A stretch of 64,000 bases of DNA from Ureibacillus thermophilus (GTDB taxonomy: Bacteria; Bacillota; Bacilli; Bacillales_A; Planococcaceae). Shown here in pieces: positions 43,650-53,004 of this stretch (position 1 is its first letter; each line of letters starts with the position of its first letter). The notes below the pieces were generated by a model, which did not search any database, was not told the DNA's origin, and saw only the letters and a list, made by a program, of their open reading frames with translations. The stretch is from contig NZ_CP036528.1 in the NCBI RefSeq assembly GCF_004331915.1, forward strand, positions 2,772,273 to 2,836,272, given 5' to 3'. The position numbers and the translations under genes were made by a program.

Positions 43650-45827
43650 TTAGTATTCATGAAAAACGTTTGCTCGTTGAAGCTTTTTTAAAAACTTAGG
43701 TGCCCACCAATTTATATCTCCCATGAGCTTCATTAACGATGGAACAAGCAATAATCGAACAACTGTAGCATCAATAAAAATAGCCAGTGCTATTCCTAAC
43801 CCCATTTGTTTGACGGGAACAATACCTGTAAACGCAAATGCTCCTGTTACGATAATCATAATCAGCGCTGCAAATGTAATCACCCTGCTAGTCGAGGATA
43901 AGCCTTCGATTGTAGCTCTATCATTGTCATTCGTCTTCAAGTAGATTTCTTGAATTTTAGACAACAGGAAAACTTCATAATCCATGGATAAACCGAAGAC
44001 AACTCCAAAAACGAAGACCGGAATCATAAGGGCGATAGCGGGAACCGGTTCAAAGCCAAAATGTCCTTCTTGAAAAATCCATACTAAAAGCCCAAATGAA
44101 GCCATTAAACTCATGATATTCATCACAATAGCTTTTAAAGGAATAACAATCGAACGAAATGCTAGAACTAAAATAATAAATGTAGATACAAAAACTATCA
44201 ATAAACTATACTTGAAATTTTCGGAGATTTCATCATGAATTTCTTGGTTAAACTTTGGTAAACCTCCCAATAACACTTCAATCTGACCGTCATTTTTTTC
44301 CCAGCGCTTCACAAACTCTTTTGCTTCTTCCGAATCAAAATCAACATTTAAATGAACAGTAAAAATCGTTTGATTACCTTTCACTAATTTATTAATGAAA
44401 GGAGCTATTTTTTTCTTCGTTTCATCATTGTGCAGAAGCATATAAAGTTGTTGGTAATGTAAATCTCCCATGATTGAAAAGATAGAATCAACACTTGCCA
44501 CGATCTCTTCCTTCTTTAAATCTTGCAACAAATTTTCCAGCTGTCTAAGAGATTCTTTTTCAAGTATATCATTTTCTTTCGTGCGAACGATCATTAGCAC
44601 TTCCGAATGATTTTCACCCAAAAATTCTTTTTCGTAAATTTCGTACGCTATCCTAGTATCATATTCCTTTGGAAGCGCTGTAGCATCAGGGATGCTCAGT
44701 TTCATATTAGAAATAGGGATTGAACAGAAAAGCAAAATTCCAAAGCTAATCAACGACAATATCCCTGCTCGATTCATGACAAACTTAGAAAATCGATGCC
44801 ATACACCCTCTCCGCTTCCTTTAATCTCGAGAACCTGTAATTTGTTAATATTTCTTCCTATTACAGATAAAAGAGCAGGCAGAAATGTCAGCGCTATGAC
44901 TAATGAGAAGATGACAATCACTGCTCCGCTGATGGCCACTGTCTTAAAAATTTCAACATCAATAACTAACATGCTAGCTAACCCTAAAATCACGCATAAA
45001 GCCGAAAATAAGATAGCTCTCCCCGCAGTTTGCGCTGTAACAACAATTGCTTCCTTTACATCCCTAGATTTTAGCTCTTCCCGAAAACGACTGATAAATA
45101 ACAAAGCAAAATCAATTCCTAAAGCCAATCCAATCATCGGAACAATATTCAATGTAAAGATGGATAACTCTTTCTGCTGACCGATGAAATACAAAGTTCC
45201 CATCGAACAACCAACAGCAAGTAAGCCAATCACAATCGGAACAGATGCCGCGACAAAACTCCCAAATGCGATTAATAAAACAATTAAAGCAATCGGGATT
45301 CCAATCATTTCTGCTTTCTTCAAATCTTCTTGACTTGCCTTATTCATATCCTCATTAATCAATGCCGGTCCTGTCAAACGAATATGAATTCCATCCTCAC
45401 TTTTTAACTTCATCTTTAACTCATTGAGTATATCCCCCATATCGTTAAATTCCCGATCAAATCCCAAAACAGCAAATGCTACACTGCCTTTTAACTGCCC
45501 TTCTTGATCATAAGGAGATATAAGACTAACTAATCCCTCTACATTTTGAACACTTTCCAGCTTTTTTAGTATAAACTGCCTAAACGCCTCCTCCTTTACT
45601 TTTTCTTCCTTTTCGAATAAAACAATAACGCTATTATTAGGAAGATTAAATTCCTCTTTCGCTATTTTTTGGACTTTTGCATAAGAACCTTTCATCTCAA
45701 ACCCATCGCCACTGAGCACATCCGGGAGTTTAAATGCATATAAAATAAGTAAAAATGAAGCGATTCCCCATAAAGCTAATATAATCCAGCGATAGACATA
45801 TGTCATCTTACCTAAGCTTTTAAACAT
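43650..45827 (-). CDS. MMPL/RND-family transporter (YdfJ-like)
   Basis: This 725-residue protein has the two-repeat MMPL layout: helix 1, a large extracytoplasmic loop (about 35-165), five or six helices, a second loop (about 355-520) and a further six helices. IGLALGIDFALLFISRFREEL and VFGVVFGLSMDYEVFLLSKIQEIY are the diagnostic helix-4 type motifs with the proton-relay aspartates. The family exports lipids and hydrophobic compounds. ATG at 45827 has a GGATGTGAT ribosome site; an earlier GTG has none. It follows the KAS III gene by 39 bases, suggesting that the synthase product is exported. Confidence 0.92.
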   Translation of the reverse strand: MFKSLGKMTYVYRWIILALWGIASFLLILYAFKLPDVLSGDGFEMKGSYAKVQKIAKEEFNLPNNSVIVLFEKEEKVKEEAFRQFILKKLESVQNVEGLVSLISPYDQEGQLKGSVAFAVLGFDREFNDMGDILNELKMKLKSEDGIHIRLTGPALINEDMNKASQEDLKKAEMIGIPIALIVLLIAFGSFVAASVPIVIGLLAVGCSMGTLYFIGQQKELSIFTLNIVPMIGLALGIDFALLFISRFREELKSRDVKEAIVVTAQTAGRAILFSALCVILGLASMLVIDVEIFKTVAISGAVIVIFSLVIALTFLPALLSVIGRNINKLQVLEIKGSGEGVWHRFSKFVMNRAGILSLISFGILLFCSIPISNMKLSIPDATALPKEYDTRIAYEIYEKEFLGENHSEVLMIVRTKENDILEKESLRQLENLLQDLKKEEIVASVDSIFSIMGDLHYQQLYMLLHNDETKKKIAPFINKLVKGNQTIFTVHLNVDFDSEEAKEFVKRWEKNDGQIEVLLGGLPKFNQEIHDEISENFKYSLLIVFVSTFIILVLAFRSIVIPLKAIVMNIMSLMASFGLLVWIFQEGHFGFEPVPAIALMIPVFVFGVVFGLSMDYEVFLLSKIQEIYLKTNDNDRATIEGLSSTSRVITFAALIMIIVTGAFAFTGIVPVKQMGLGIALAIFIDATVVRLLLVPSLMKLMGDINWWAPKFLKKLQRANVFHEY

Positions 45828-45866
45828 GAATATCATCACATCCAAAAAAATATTCACTGTATTGTT

Positions 45867-46862
45867 TTAATATGTTAAGGCTACACACCCTATAGATAAA
45901 CCGGCGGAAGTTCCGAATAATAACACTAAATCTCCTCTATTAATCTTGTTATCTTCTATATAGTCAAACAATAACATTGGGAGAGAAGCTGCAATACAGT
46001 TCCCATGTGTAGAAATATGAGAGGCAATTTGTTCTGAATGAAATCCAAACTTTCTAAAAATGTCTATTCCATGCTTGCTTGTTTGATGAGGGAATAAATA
46101 TTTAACATCACTTTGACATATACCACTTTCAGAAAAAAAATCTTGAAAAAAATCAGGAAGCAAACGAACTGCATACCTAAACACTTTTCTGCCATCCATC
46201 TGAAACAAATTATCTTCCATTCTCGTATTTGGATCATTAGGGTGTCTTAACGTACCTCCTCCTTTCACACATGTCAAATTTGCCCCTGAACCATAAGTTT
46301 GCATTTTGAAATAATGAAGAACGCTTTTTTCATCTTTTGCAGATTTGGTGACAATCGCAGCAGCAGCCCCATCTCCAAACAGAGCTCTTACCTCATTAGA
46401 AGTTTTTGGCAATGTTGGACTTGGAGCATCTGAACTGATGATTAAGATGCAATTGTAGACTTGATTATGAATAAGATTAGCCGCCACAAATAAAGCTAAT
46501 CCGAAACTATAACACGTCGTATCAACATCAAAACACGGAATCCCTGAATCGCCCAAACCTAATTCTCGCTGAAATAAACTAGCTCCGCACGGAATGGCCT
46601 GTAATGGAGAACCATTCGCACCAATTATACAATCAATCTGCTCCGGATCAATTCCGCTATTTTGGATTGCCTGCTTAGCAGCTTTTACACCTAATGTTAA
46701 CGCATTTTCTCCATTTTCAAAATCAACATAATGTCTAGACTCAATACCTGTTGCCTTAACAATCCAACCGCTCGTAACATTCATTTTTTCTTCTAATTCT
46801 TCACTTTTTACTTTCAGTGAACCAACGGCTTTTCCCATTCCAGCAATTTTTACTTTAAACAT
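45867..46862 (-). CDS. 3-oxoacyl-ACP synthase III-like enzyme
   Basis: This 331-residue thiolase-fold enzyme has the full KAS III triad: Cys117 in DTTCYSFGLAL, His259 in FPHQTSKHG and Asn288 in THGNCIAAS. The LFGDGAAAAIV motif near 161 is typical. It condenses acyl thioesters, but the loops differ from housekeeping FabH, so a specialised lipid, polyene or secondary-metabolite role is likely. ATG at 46862 with GGGAGGGGATAAAA upstream. It lies downstream of comA on the same strand, separated by 138 bases that hold a hairpin, and heads an operon with the MMPL transporter. Confidence 0.88.
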   Translation of the reverse strand: MFKVKIAGMGKAVGSLKVKSEELEEKMNVTSGWIVKATGIESRHYVDFENGENALTLGVKAAKQAIQNSGIDPEQIDCIIGANGSPLQAIPCGASLFQRELGLGDSGIPCFDVDTTCYSFGLALFVAANLIHNQVYNCILIISSDAPSPTLPKTSNEVRALFGDGAAAAIVTKSAKDEKSVLHYFKMQTYGSGANLTCVKGGGTLRHPNDPNTRMEDNLFQMDGRKVFRYAVRLLPDFFQDFFSESGICQSDVKYLFPHQTSKHGIDIFRKFGFHSEQIASHISTHGNCIAASLPMLLFDYIEDNKINRGDLVLLFGTSAGLSIGCVALTY

Positions 46863-46934
46863 TTTTATCCCCTCCCTATACTCAATTATATTTATGATCC
46901 CTTGTTCCTTCACCGCCAACATCGTATCGGAACC

Positions 46935-46972
46935 CCGCCATTTTTTGACGGAGTACCGACACGAAATGGCGG
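46935..46972 (-). terminator. hairpin downstream of comA
   Basis: CCGCCATTT pairs with AAATGGCGG around a 20-base loop. A related hairpin lies in the com relic near 40823-40855. The U-run on the minus strand is weak, so some read-through into the KAS III gene is possible. Confidence 0.5.
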
Positions 46973-47000
46973 AGTCCTGAATAAAAAAGAGAAAACGCCC

Positions 47001-47672
47001 TCACCGATCCGATGAAGGCGTTAACAACATATGAAGCTCTGGAATGAGTCCTAATTGTTTTGCTTTTTCCACGGCTTCTATTCGTGAAGATACGTGTAGC
47101 TTGATGAAGATACGCGATAGGTGTCTTTCTACACTTCGCTGGCTTATATGATGTTTTTTGGCAATGTCTTTATTACATAAACCGTTGGCGACTTCCATTA
47201 ATATTTCTTGCTCAAGCTGGCTCAGCGCAACATGTTCTTCACTTTCTGCAATCTTGGTCTTTACTTCGCAACGATGCAGCTGACGCAGTAAATGCACAGG
47301 AATGACAACTTCATCTCTTAATGCACAGCGAATCGCTGTAATCAATTGCTCGCTTGTCCCCGTTTTACTGACAAAACCTGTAATGCCTGATTCAATCAAA
47401 TAATTAAAAAAAGGAGCAACATCATATCCGGTATATATGACAATTTTCGCATTCGGTTGTTTTTGAAGAATTCGCTTACTTAATTCGGTGCCGCTCATAT
47501 CCGGCATACGCCAATCAAGCAAAAACACATCATATGTACGTTGTTCCATCATCTGTTCCGCTTCTGTGCCAGATGTAACAAGTTCTACTTGAAAATCTTG
47601 TTCGTTCTCCAGCATGTTCTTTGTCCCTTCACCAACAAGGCGATGATCATCGACAATTAAAATATGAATCAT
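47001..47672 (-). CDS. comA: quorum-sensing response regulator ComA
   Basis: This 223-residue NarL/LuxR-type regulator has a receiver domain (HILIVDDHRLVGEG at the start, phospho-acceptor Asp in FLLDWRMPDMSG near 54, lysine in GFVSKTGT near 104) and a C-terminal helix-turn-helix (ANGLCNKDIAKKHHISQRSVERHLSRIF). Phosphorylated by ComP, it activates competence and secondary-metabolite promoters. ATG at 47672 has AAAGGGGAC upstream and lies 22 bases after the comP stop. The operon order comQ-comX-comP-comA is the classical one. Confidence 0.93.
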   Translation of the reverse strand: MIHILIVDDHRLVGEGTKNMLENEQDFQVELVTSGTEAEQMMEQRTYDVFLLDWRMPDMSGTELSKRILQKQPNAKIVIYTGYDVAPFFNYLIESGITGFVSKTGTSEQLITAIRCALRDEVVIPVHLLRQLHRCEVKTKIAESEEHVALSQLEQEILMEVANGLCNKDIAKKHHISQRSVERHLSRIFIKLHVSSRIEAVEKAKQLGLIPELHMLLTPSSDR

Positions 47673-47694
47673 ACAAGTAAGTCCCCTTTCATGT

Positions 47695-49959
47695 TCATAA
47701 CGGGATTGTGACAATGATATGTAGCCCATCTCCAAGTTGTGACGTCATCTCGCATGTTCCACTCAAGCTTTCAACGCGCTCTTTTATGCCAAACAAACCA
47801 AGCTTGCCATCACAATGATTTAATTTTTCCATATCTATACCTATGCCATTGTCAACGTAATGAAGTTGAATTTCCTCATTTCGAGCCTCCAATGTGAGTT
47901 GAATATGCGATGCCTGCGAATGTTTCAGCGCATTGTTTAATAATTCTTGGATAATCCGATAAATAGCAAGCTCCCGTTCTTCCTCCAATTTGGCTGATAA
48001 ATGAACATTCCATTCTACTTTTATATTCGCACGTAATTGGAATCGTTGGATTAACTGTACGATCGCTTCCTTTAATCCGATTTGACTCAAAAATGGCGGT
48101 CTTAATTCATGGCATATCTCCCTTGTTACATCAATCATATCTACGATTTCTTCTTCGATATTGTTTAGCTGCTTTTTCATTTCTTCCATACGCATATTTT
48201 GAAAACGCAAGCTCTCCACTTTCCGTTTTAAAACAATTAAATCTTGAAGAATCGTATCGTGCAGATCAATGGCTAACTTACTTCTTTCCTTTTCTGACCA
48301 TTTGAAGATCAAACGAGTGAGCCAGACAGAATTGTTTCTTTCCTTTACATTGTCTAACTCTTTTATTAAATCTTCTACTTTTGACATATTTTCAATCGTG
48401 ATGCTGGCATAATAAACAATGGTGGATAACCAATCTTTTTGTTCTGCCCGAAATGGAATGGGATGTTTCTTTTTTCCTATTAATAGTAAAGGACTTTGGC
48501 GGAACGAGCCTACAAAGACCGCAAACAAACGCTTATTTTCAATGATTTTTCCAATCGAAAGTGGTTGACCATCCATCTTTTTGATTAACTTCATCCACTC
48601 TTTTTCATCGCAATGAAAAGGTGCTTGCATATTTTTGGCCTCTAATTGTACAAAAGCCAGATTCTCTATATCTAATACTTCTCTCACTTCTTTTTCCATG
48701 CATCGGATCACTTCTTGCATGTTTTTCTGTTTTTTTAATGTTTCGCCGATTCGATATATACTTTCTTGGTAAAAGTCTTTTTGTACATATAACTTAGCTC
48801 TTAATGTTCGATCGAAACATTCTTTTAAATAGAGAGCAAGGATATTTATTATATAAATTAGTAAAAACAACAAAACGAATTCAACAAGTCTCCACGCTTC
48901 ATTGACAAATTTGGCATAAAGCAATGTAATAAGAAAAGCTGGGAGGAATGATAAAAAAGCATAGTACACAAAGCGATTGATGGAAAACTGCAATCGAAAT
49001 AACCGATCTGTACAAATTAAATAAAGAAAGACAGATGGCAACACAAAAAGCGAAGTAACGGTTAATTCAGCTGGTAGTACCCATTTTCCAATGATTAGAA
49101 CCGGGAGACTATAAAATAAAACAAATGGTGCGGCAGATAGCCCAATGGCTAAAAGCAAACCTTTGACCGTATTTTGCTGTTCATCTTTTTTAAGATAAAC
49201 TAATCCTTTTCCTAACAAAGCCAGAATGATGACCATGTTGATAAAAAATGTAGCCAATAGCACTTCCGCTTCACTTATCGAACGAAACGATAAAGATATG
49301 AGTGAGGCAACGAACATCACTAAGTTAAACCCATAAAGGGAAAAGACGATTTTTTTCGCGAACCACACTTTCTTTTCTTTTTCAAAATAATGATGAACGA
49401 AGTGCAAAAAGACGGCAGGCAATATTAAAAATATACCGTTAAACATTTGCCTTCCAAACAGTGCATATTTCGCTGATAAGCTGGCACTTATATAACAAAG
49501 CCCTATCAATAATAAAAAGTAAATAAGCACGGTGGCCAATTTGTCATCCGGCCGCAGACGAAGCAAAAAAATGCTTAAACTAACAGCGAATAGAAAAAAA
49601 CCCATCGGCAAGGCGATATAATACAGCCATTGTTCCGTTCCATGCGATTTATAGTCAACCGTCAATGTTTGGATTTGATTTTCTCTCTGAATCGTTATTG
49701 TTTTCGCTTGTTCAATTGTTTTGTATTTCCGGACAGTAAAATGGGAGAGCGGGGGCTTTCCGTCCACTTTCAGCACTTGATCATTAATATGAATGCCATT
49801 TTTTTTTGCCCAACCAAACTCGTAAATATCGCTTACAACAATATCACCGTTCTTATTTTTCTCTACATCCATGCCGATCAATGGATGCTTCACATTGAAA
49901 ATGGTTAAATATAGTGCCACAATCGCAGCTACGCTTATCACGGTAATCGTTCGTCTCAT
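47695..49959 (-). CDS. comP: membrane histidine kinase ComP
   Basis: This 754-residue sensor kinase has an N-terminal membrane helix, a PDZ-like periplasmic segment (DIYEFGWAKKNGIHINDQV, near 45-63), about eight more helices to residue 380, and a HisKA_3 kinase domain. The phospho-acceptor histidine is in AIDLHDTILQDL near 565; the HATPase N-box is ELLNNALKHSQAS and the G-box DNGIGID. The multi-helix N-terminus is the receptor for the ComX pheromone. ATG lies six bases after the comX stop. Confidence 0.93.
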   Translation of the reverse strand: MRRTITVISVAAIVALYLTIFNVKHPLIGMDVEKNKNGDIVVSDIYEFGWAKKNGIHINDQVLKVDGKPPLSHFTVRKYKTIEQAKTITIQRENQIQTLTVDYKSHGTEQWLYYIALPMGFFLFAVSLSIFLLRLRPDDKLATVLIYFLLLIGLCYISASLSAKYALFGRQMFNGIFLILPAVFLHFVHHYFEKEKKVWFAKKIVFSLYGFNLVMFVASLISLSFRSISEAEVLLATFFINMVIILALLGKGLVYLKKDEQQNTVKGLLLAIGLSAAPFVLFYSLPVLIIGKWVLPAELTVTSLFVLPSVFLYLICTDRLFRLQFSINRFVYYAFLSFLPAFLITLLYAKFVNEAWRLVEFVLLFLLIYIINILALYLKECFDRTLRAKLYVQKDFYQESIYRIGETLKKQKNMQEVIRCMEKEVREVLDIENLAFVQLEAKNMQAPFHCDEKEWMKLIKKMDGQPLSIGKIIENKRLFAVFVGSFRQSPLLLIGKKKHPIPFRAEQKDWLSTIVYYASITIENMSKVEDLIKELDNVKERNNSVWLTRLIFKWSEKERSKLAIDLHDTILQDLIVLKRKVESLRFQNMRMEEMKKQLNNIEEEIVDMIDVTREICHELRPPFLSQIGLKEAIVQLIQRFQLRANIKVEWNVHLSAKLEEERELAIYRIIQELLNNALKHSQASHIQLTLEARNEEIQLHYVDNGIGIDMEKLNHCDGKLGLFGIKERVESLSGTCEMTSQLGDGLHIIVTIPL

Positions 49960-49965
49960 CGCTCT

Positions 49966-50121
49966 CTACTTCCAATATCCAAGGGGGGTAACGGATTGGC
50001 TAAATACCTTTATTATCGCTTGAACTTCGAGTTCATCTAAACCTACTAAGCTTACTGTACCACTTTTTAATTTTTCAATAACCTCTGGATTTTCCATTAA
50101 AAAACGAATCATTTCTTGCAT
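49966..50121 (-). CDS. comX: ComX pheromone precursor
   Basis: This 51-residue precursor begins MQEMIRFLMENPEVIEKLKS and ends TPLGYWK. The tryptophan second from the C-terminus is the residue expected to be isoprenylated by ComQ; the mature pheromone would be the last 6-10 residues. ATG at 50121 has GGAGGGAG upstream. It sits between comQ (17 bases upstream) and comP (6 bases downstream), exactly as in Bacillus. The C-terminal sequence defines a pherotype unlike the 168-type, by memory. Confidence 0.9.
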   Translation of the reverse strand: MQEMIRFLMENPEVIEKLKSGTVSLVGLDELEVQAIIKVFSQSVTPLGYWK

Positions 50122-50138
50122 ATTTACTCCCTCCGAAA

Positions 50139-51053
50139 TTATAAAATTATCATTTTTAGTGCGGATTTGTACCTATCGTTTACATCCAGTTTCTCGATTT
50201 CTTGCAAAGCCTTTTCCTTGTAAATCTGGCTCATCACTTTTGCATAGTAAAACGCTCCTTCCTGTTCCATTTGCTGAATCACTTTTTCCTTTTGGACATA
50301 AAGCTCATTGTAATCAACATGATTGCTAAAATACTGTTTCAGTAAGTTATCCCGTTTACTTGTTAGCATGTACAAAATCGGAAGCGACTTCTTCTTCGCT
50401 TTGATGTCGTTCTTCTCATCCCAACGATACAACGCATCCATATCATTGTCGATTTGTGCAGCAATTCCTATATCATTGGCATACTTTTCAATGATGACAG
50501 TGTTTTTTTCAGCATCTGCTAATGCAGTTCCGACGAAACACGCCATTGCTACTAAAGAACCTGATTTTTTCTTCACCATTTCTATATACTCCGCTTCCGT
50601 CTGTATGTCATATGTGACATCCATATGCTGCCCGTTTACGCTTTGAAGCAATCGAGATGAAATATATAACTGTGCCTTTGCTTTTTTATGATCATCAATA
50701 AGTAAATCCACAATAGCTTTTTGTCCTGCTAACAATAACCCTATGGCTATATGAAGTGAAGTTGTAAGAGGTGCTTTGTTCCACGTGGTTTCCAAGCTGT
50801 CTTGATCAACGAGGTCATCGAGCATATCTCCCGCCAACATCATCAGTTCTACAGACGCTGCGATTCGTTCAGTTTCCTTCATGTTTTCGGAAAATATCTG
50901 ATAATGCACACCAGCTAAGCGGCCGAACAAAAAGTCGCTTTGTTTTGTGTGCTCCTCTATTGATGTCAATACCGACTCTTTTAAAGACGGTACGGAAAAA
51001 GATGCTGTAACGATCTCTTTCATTTGCATCTTCACTGCTTCTTTTTCGATCAT
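50139..51053 (-). CDS. comQ: ComX isoprenyl transferase ComQ
   Basis: This 304-residue polyprenyl-synthase-like enzyme attaches an isoprenoid to the tryptophan of ComX and is needed for pheromone release. The first aspartate motif DDLVDQD lies at 79-85 and the second, IDNDMDAL, near residue 200. ATG at 51053 is favoured because AAGGTG lies about eight bases upstream; the earlier ATG at 51071 has no ribosome site. First gene of the comQXPA operon. Confidence 0.92.
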   Translation of the reverse strand: MIEKEAVKMQMKEIVTASFSVPSLKESVLTSIEEHTKQSDFLFGRLAGVHYQIFSENMKETERIAASVELMMLAGDMLDDLVDQDSLETTWNKAPLTTSLHIAIGLLLAGQKAIVDLLIDDHKKAKAQLYISSRLLQSVNGQHMDVTYDIQTEAEYIEMVKKKSGSLVAMACFVGTALADAEKNTVIIEKYANDIGIAAQIDNDMDALYRWDEKNDIKAKKKSLPILYMLTSKRDNLLKQYFSNHVDYNELYVQKEKVIQQMEQEGAFYYAKVMSQIYKEKALQEIEKLDVNDRYKSALKMIIL

Positions 51054-51180
51054 TTCAGCAACACCTTGCATAAAATAAATATTTCCAAATAGGTAAATTT
51101 CAACAAGATTTATAAAATTCCTTCTTCAAATCAGTGTAATTTTCAAAACAATAACCCCTTTGCTTTGACAAAGAGGGATT
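51054..51180 (-). promoter_or_regulatory. comQ upstream region with hairpin
   Basis: This AT-rich region is repeated in degenerate form at 40663-40770. CCCTTTG and CAAAGAGGG at about 51155-51177 form a stem whose second arm contains the AGAGGG that could serve a divergent micro-ORF. Confidence 0.4.
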
Positions 51181-51184
51181 CACT

Positions 51185-51244
51185 ATGTATTATCTGATGA
51201 ACATGTTTTATCCAACTAACATATTTTGGGATTGGTGGAAGTAG
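51185..51244 (+). CDS. Trp-rich 19-residue micro-ORF divergent from comQ
   Basis: ATG at 51185 with AGAGGG seven bases upstream reads MYYLMNMFYPTNIFWDWWK then TAG. The Trp-rich end recalls the aromatic C-terminus of ComX-type pheromones. It may be a chance frame or part of an old insertion sequence end. Confidence 0.3.
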   Translation: MYYLMNMFYPTNIFWDWWK

Positions 51245-51359
51245 CAGAAAATGGCGAAGAGTGAGTTTTTTTACAACACGGTTTCTAAAGAATATTTATG
51301 TTTGAGAGGTTGATTTCAAAAGGCATCCTCATTTTATAAGAAGCCACCATGTGCTCATG

Positions 51360-51787
51360 AAATTTTTAGCTTCACATCGGAGCGGGCATGGCATCGCTTT
51401 GTGGTCGAAAACCTATTACAGAAAAGGCATTCCCTGAGCGTTCTCGATACCATCGTTGTTGTCGCTCGCTACGTTGGATGATTAAATGGATTCGACATCA
51501 ATTCGCAAACTTGGACAATCTCACGCGTATACCATTGTAGACAGTTTACCGATCTGTGCCATTATACACGTACTTCACGTATAAAACGGTTTCGAGATGT
51601 GGCGGATATCAGATATCGTGCTTTCAAGAAGATGTTCTTCTATGGATTTAAGATGCACATCCAAATTGCCAAACGAACGTTGGTGTTATGTCAAGAAAAT
51701 AGACACAAAAAAATAGAGATTTTTTCTACCGCGCTTCGCTTGCTGGCCTTGTCAGGGAATGAAGGTGTTATCCTCTTTCATTTCTGA
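51360..51787 (+). pseudogene. IS982-type transposase remnant
   Basis: Pieces of an IS982-like transposase occur in three frames: AFPERSRYHRCCRSLRWMIKW near 51430, HAYTIVDSLPICA near 51515, and RYRAFKKMFFYGFKMHIQIAK near 51610-51680. At least two frameshifts break it. The remainder of the element is decayed. Confidence 0.65.
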
Positions 51788-51789
51788 CA

Positions 51790-52220
51790 AGGAAATAGAT
51801 AATTAATACGCCTTTTCATACATCACTGGAGATGGATATCGATTGTCGGAATGGATTCGTTTGTAGTTGTAAAAACACTCAATGTACTCAAATACACTTA
51901 CTTTGGCTTTTTTAGGATGGAGTTTTCCTATTCTAGGTTACGAATTCGCTTTTGTACTTCTCGCAATGCTTGCTCTTTCAACCGGAGGTTTCCACTTCTA
52001 ACAAAACTGTGAACAGAATCTTATACCCATCTATGCAATGTTTTTGGCGATAAATCGATCTACCGTGCTGTTGCAGCGATAGTGTTGCCTTCTTCTACAA
52101 CTAACTTAACGGCATGAAGTTTAAATTCTTTATCAAAACGTTTTCCCACGTTGGACACTCCCTTAATGTAATTAGTTTTATTATAACCTTTCTAGGTCGT
52201 GTCCACTTTTTAGACTAACA
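51790..52220 (-). pseudogene. IS3-family element remnant
   Basis: On the minus strand the OrfA start MGKRFDKEFKLHAVKLVVEEG (in pieces, with in-frame stops) lies at about 52150 and a coiled-coil piece (KEQALREVQKRIRNLE) follows. The frame then jumps to the OrfB end (VFEYIECFYNYKRIHS, then YPSPVMYEKA). The middle of OrfB is deleted. AGTCTAAAAAGTGGACACGA at about 52196-52215 looks like the terminal repeat. Confidence 0.7.
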
Positions 52221-52386
52221 TCAAATTTTCATAATGTGTTAAAATACTTTCATAAGGGGATTTGATTTGGGATGATTATACCAACATGCCATCAGTGGCA
52301 AGTACTAAGTTAAACCTCTCTTTTTTTAATTTTATTTCATTGATAGTAATCTTTTTATTAACAAATCTTGAGAGTTTTAAATTATT

Positions 52387-52845
52387 TTATTTAGATGTAG
52401 AAAACGGAATTTTATGAATCCAACGATAAAGTATATCTAAGATAAACTTTCCTAAAGGTATTGTAATAGGTAGAAGTAGTGTACCCAGCAAAAGCATAAA
52501 AGGCACAACCTCTTCGACATTCACTGTTTCTAAGCTACCTAATACTAAAATATATCCGATCAATAATCCAACAGAATTTGCAATTATACTAATAATGAAT
52601 ACTGAAATAGCCGAAACTTTCCATCTATGTCTGTTAGATAATGTAGATTTTTTTGAAAAATAGAAACCAACGTATCCAAAGGTAGGGATGATAGCAATTA
52701 AATAAGCTATATAAGTCCATCGACTACCAAATACATTGTAAAGACCGCCATATAAACCACTCAATCCATTAATACAAATGAAAGGAACTACAAAAGCTGT
52801 AATCACTCCAACTATAATACCTTTAATTATACTGATAAATATCAA
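52387..52845 (-). CDS. four-helix membrane protein, unknown
   Basis: This 152-residue protein has four hydrophobic helices (about 5-27, 44-64, 78-100, 112-135) separated by short charged loops (FSKKSTLSNRHRWK). TTG start with GGGAGGAAG seven bases upstream. No family recognised. It lies between IS remnants and the sce7726 gene, on AT-rich DNA. Confidence 0.6.
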   Translation of the reverse strand: MIFISIIKGIIVGVITAFVVPFICINGLSGLYGGLYNVFGSRWTYIAYLIAIIPTFGYVGFYFSKKSTLSNRHRWKVSAISVFIISIIANSVGLLIGYILVLGSLETVNVEEVVPFMLLLGTLLLPITIPLGKFILDILYRWIHKIPFSTSK

Positions 52846-53004
52846 TTTTTATCTTCCTCCCGTAATTGAAAAATAGAACTTTAAAAAATGTACACTAGTG
52901 TTGCATTAATTTAATTTTAATATTAAAAAGACTCACAATCTTCACTTATTTTATTTTGTAGAAATATTATCTTTTCAAGTAATTCTTTTCCACAAACTCT
53001 TTCT

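Noticed and set aside
51599-51787. Intact small gene of 62 residues
   Set aside because: It is one frame of a decayed IS982-type transposase with frameshifts upstream.
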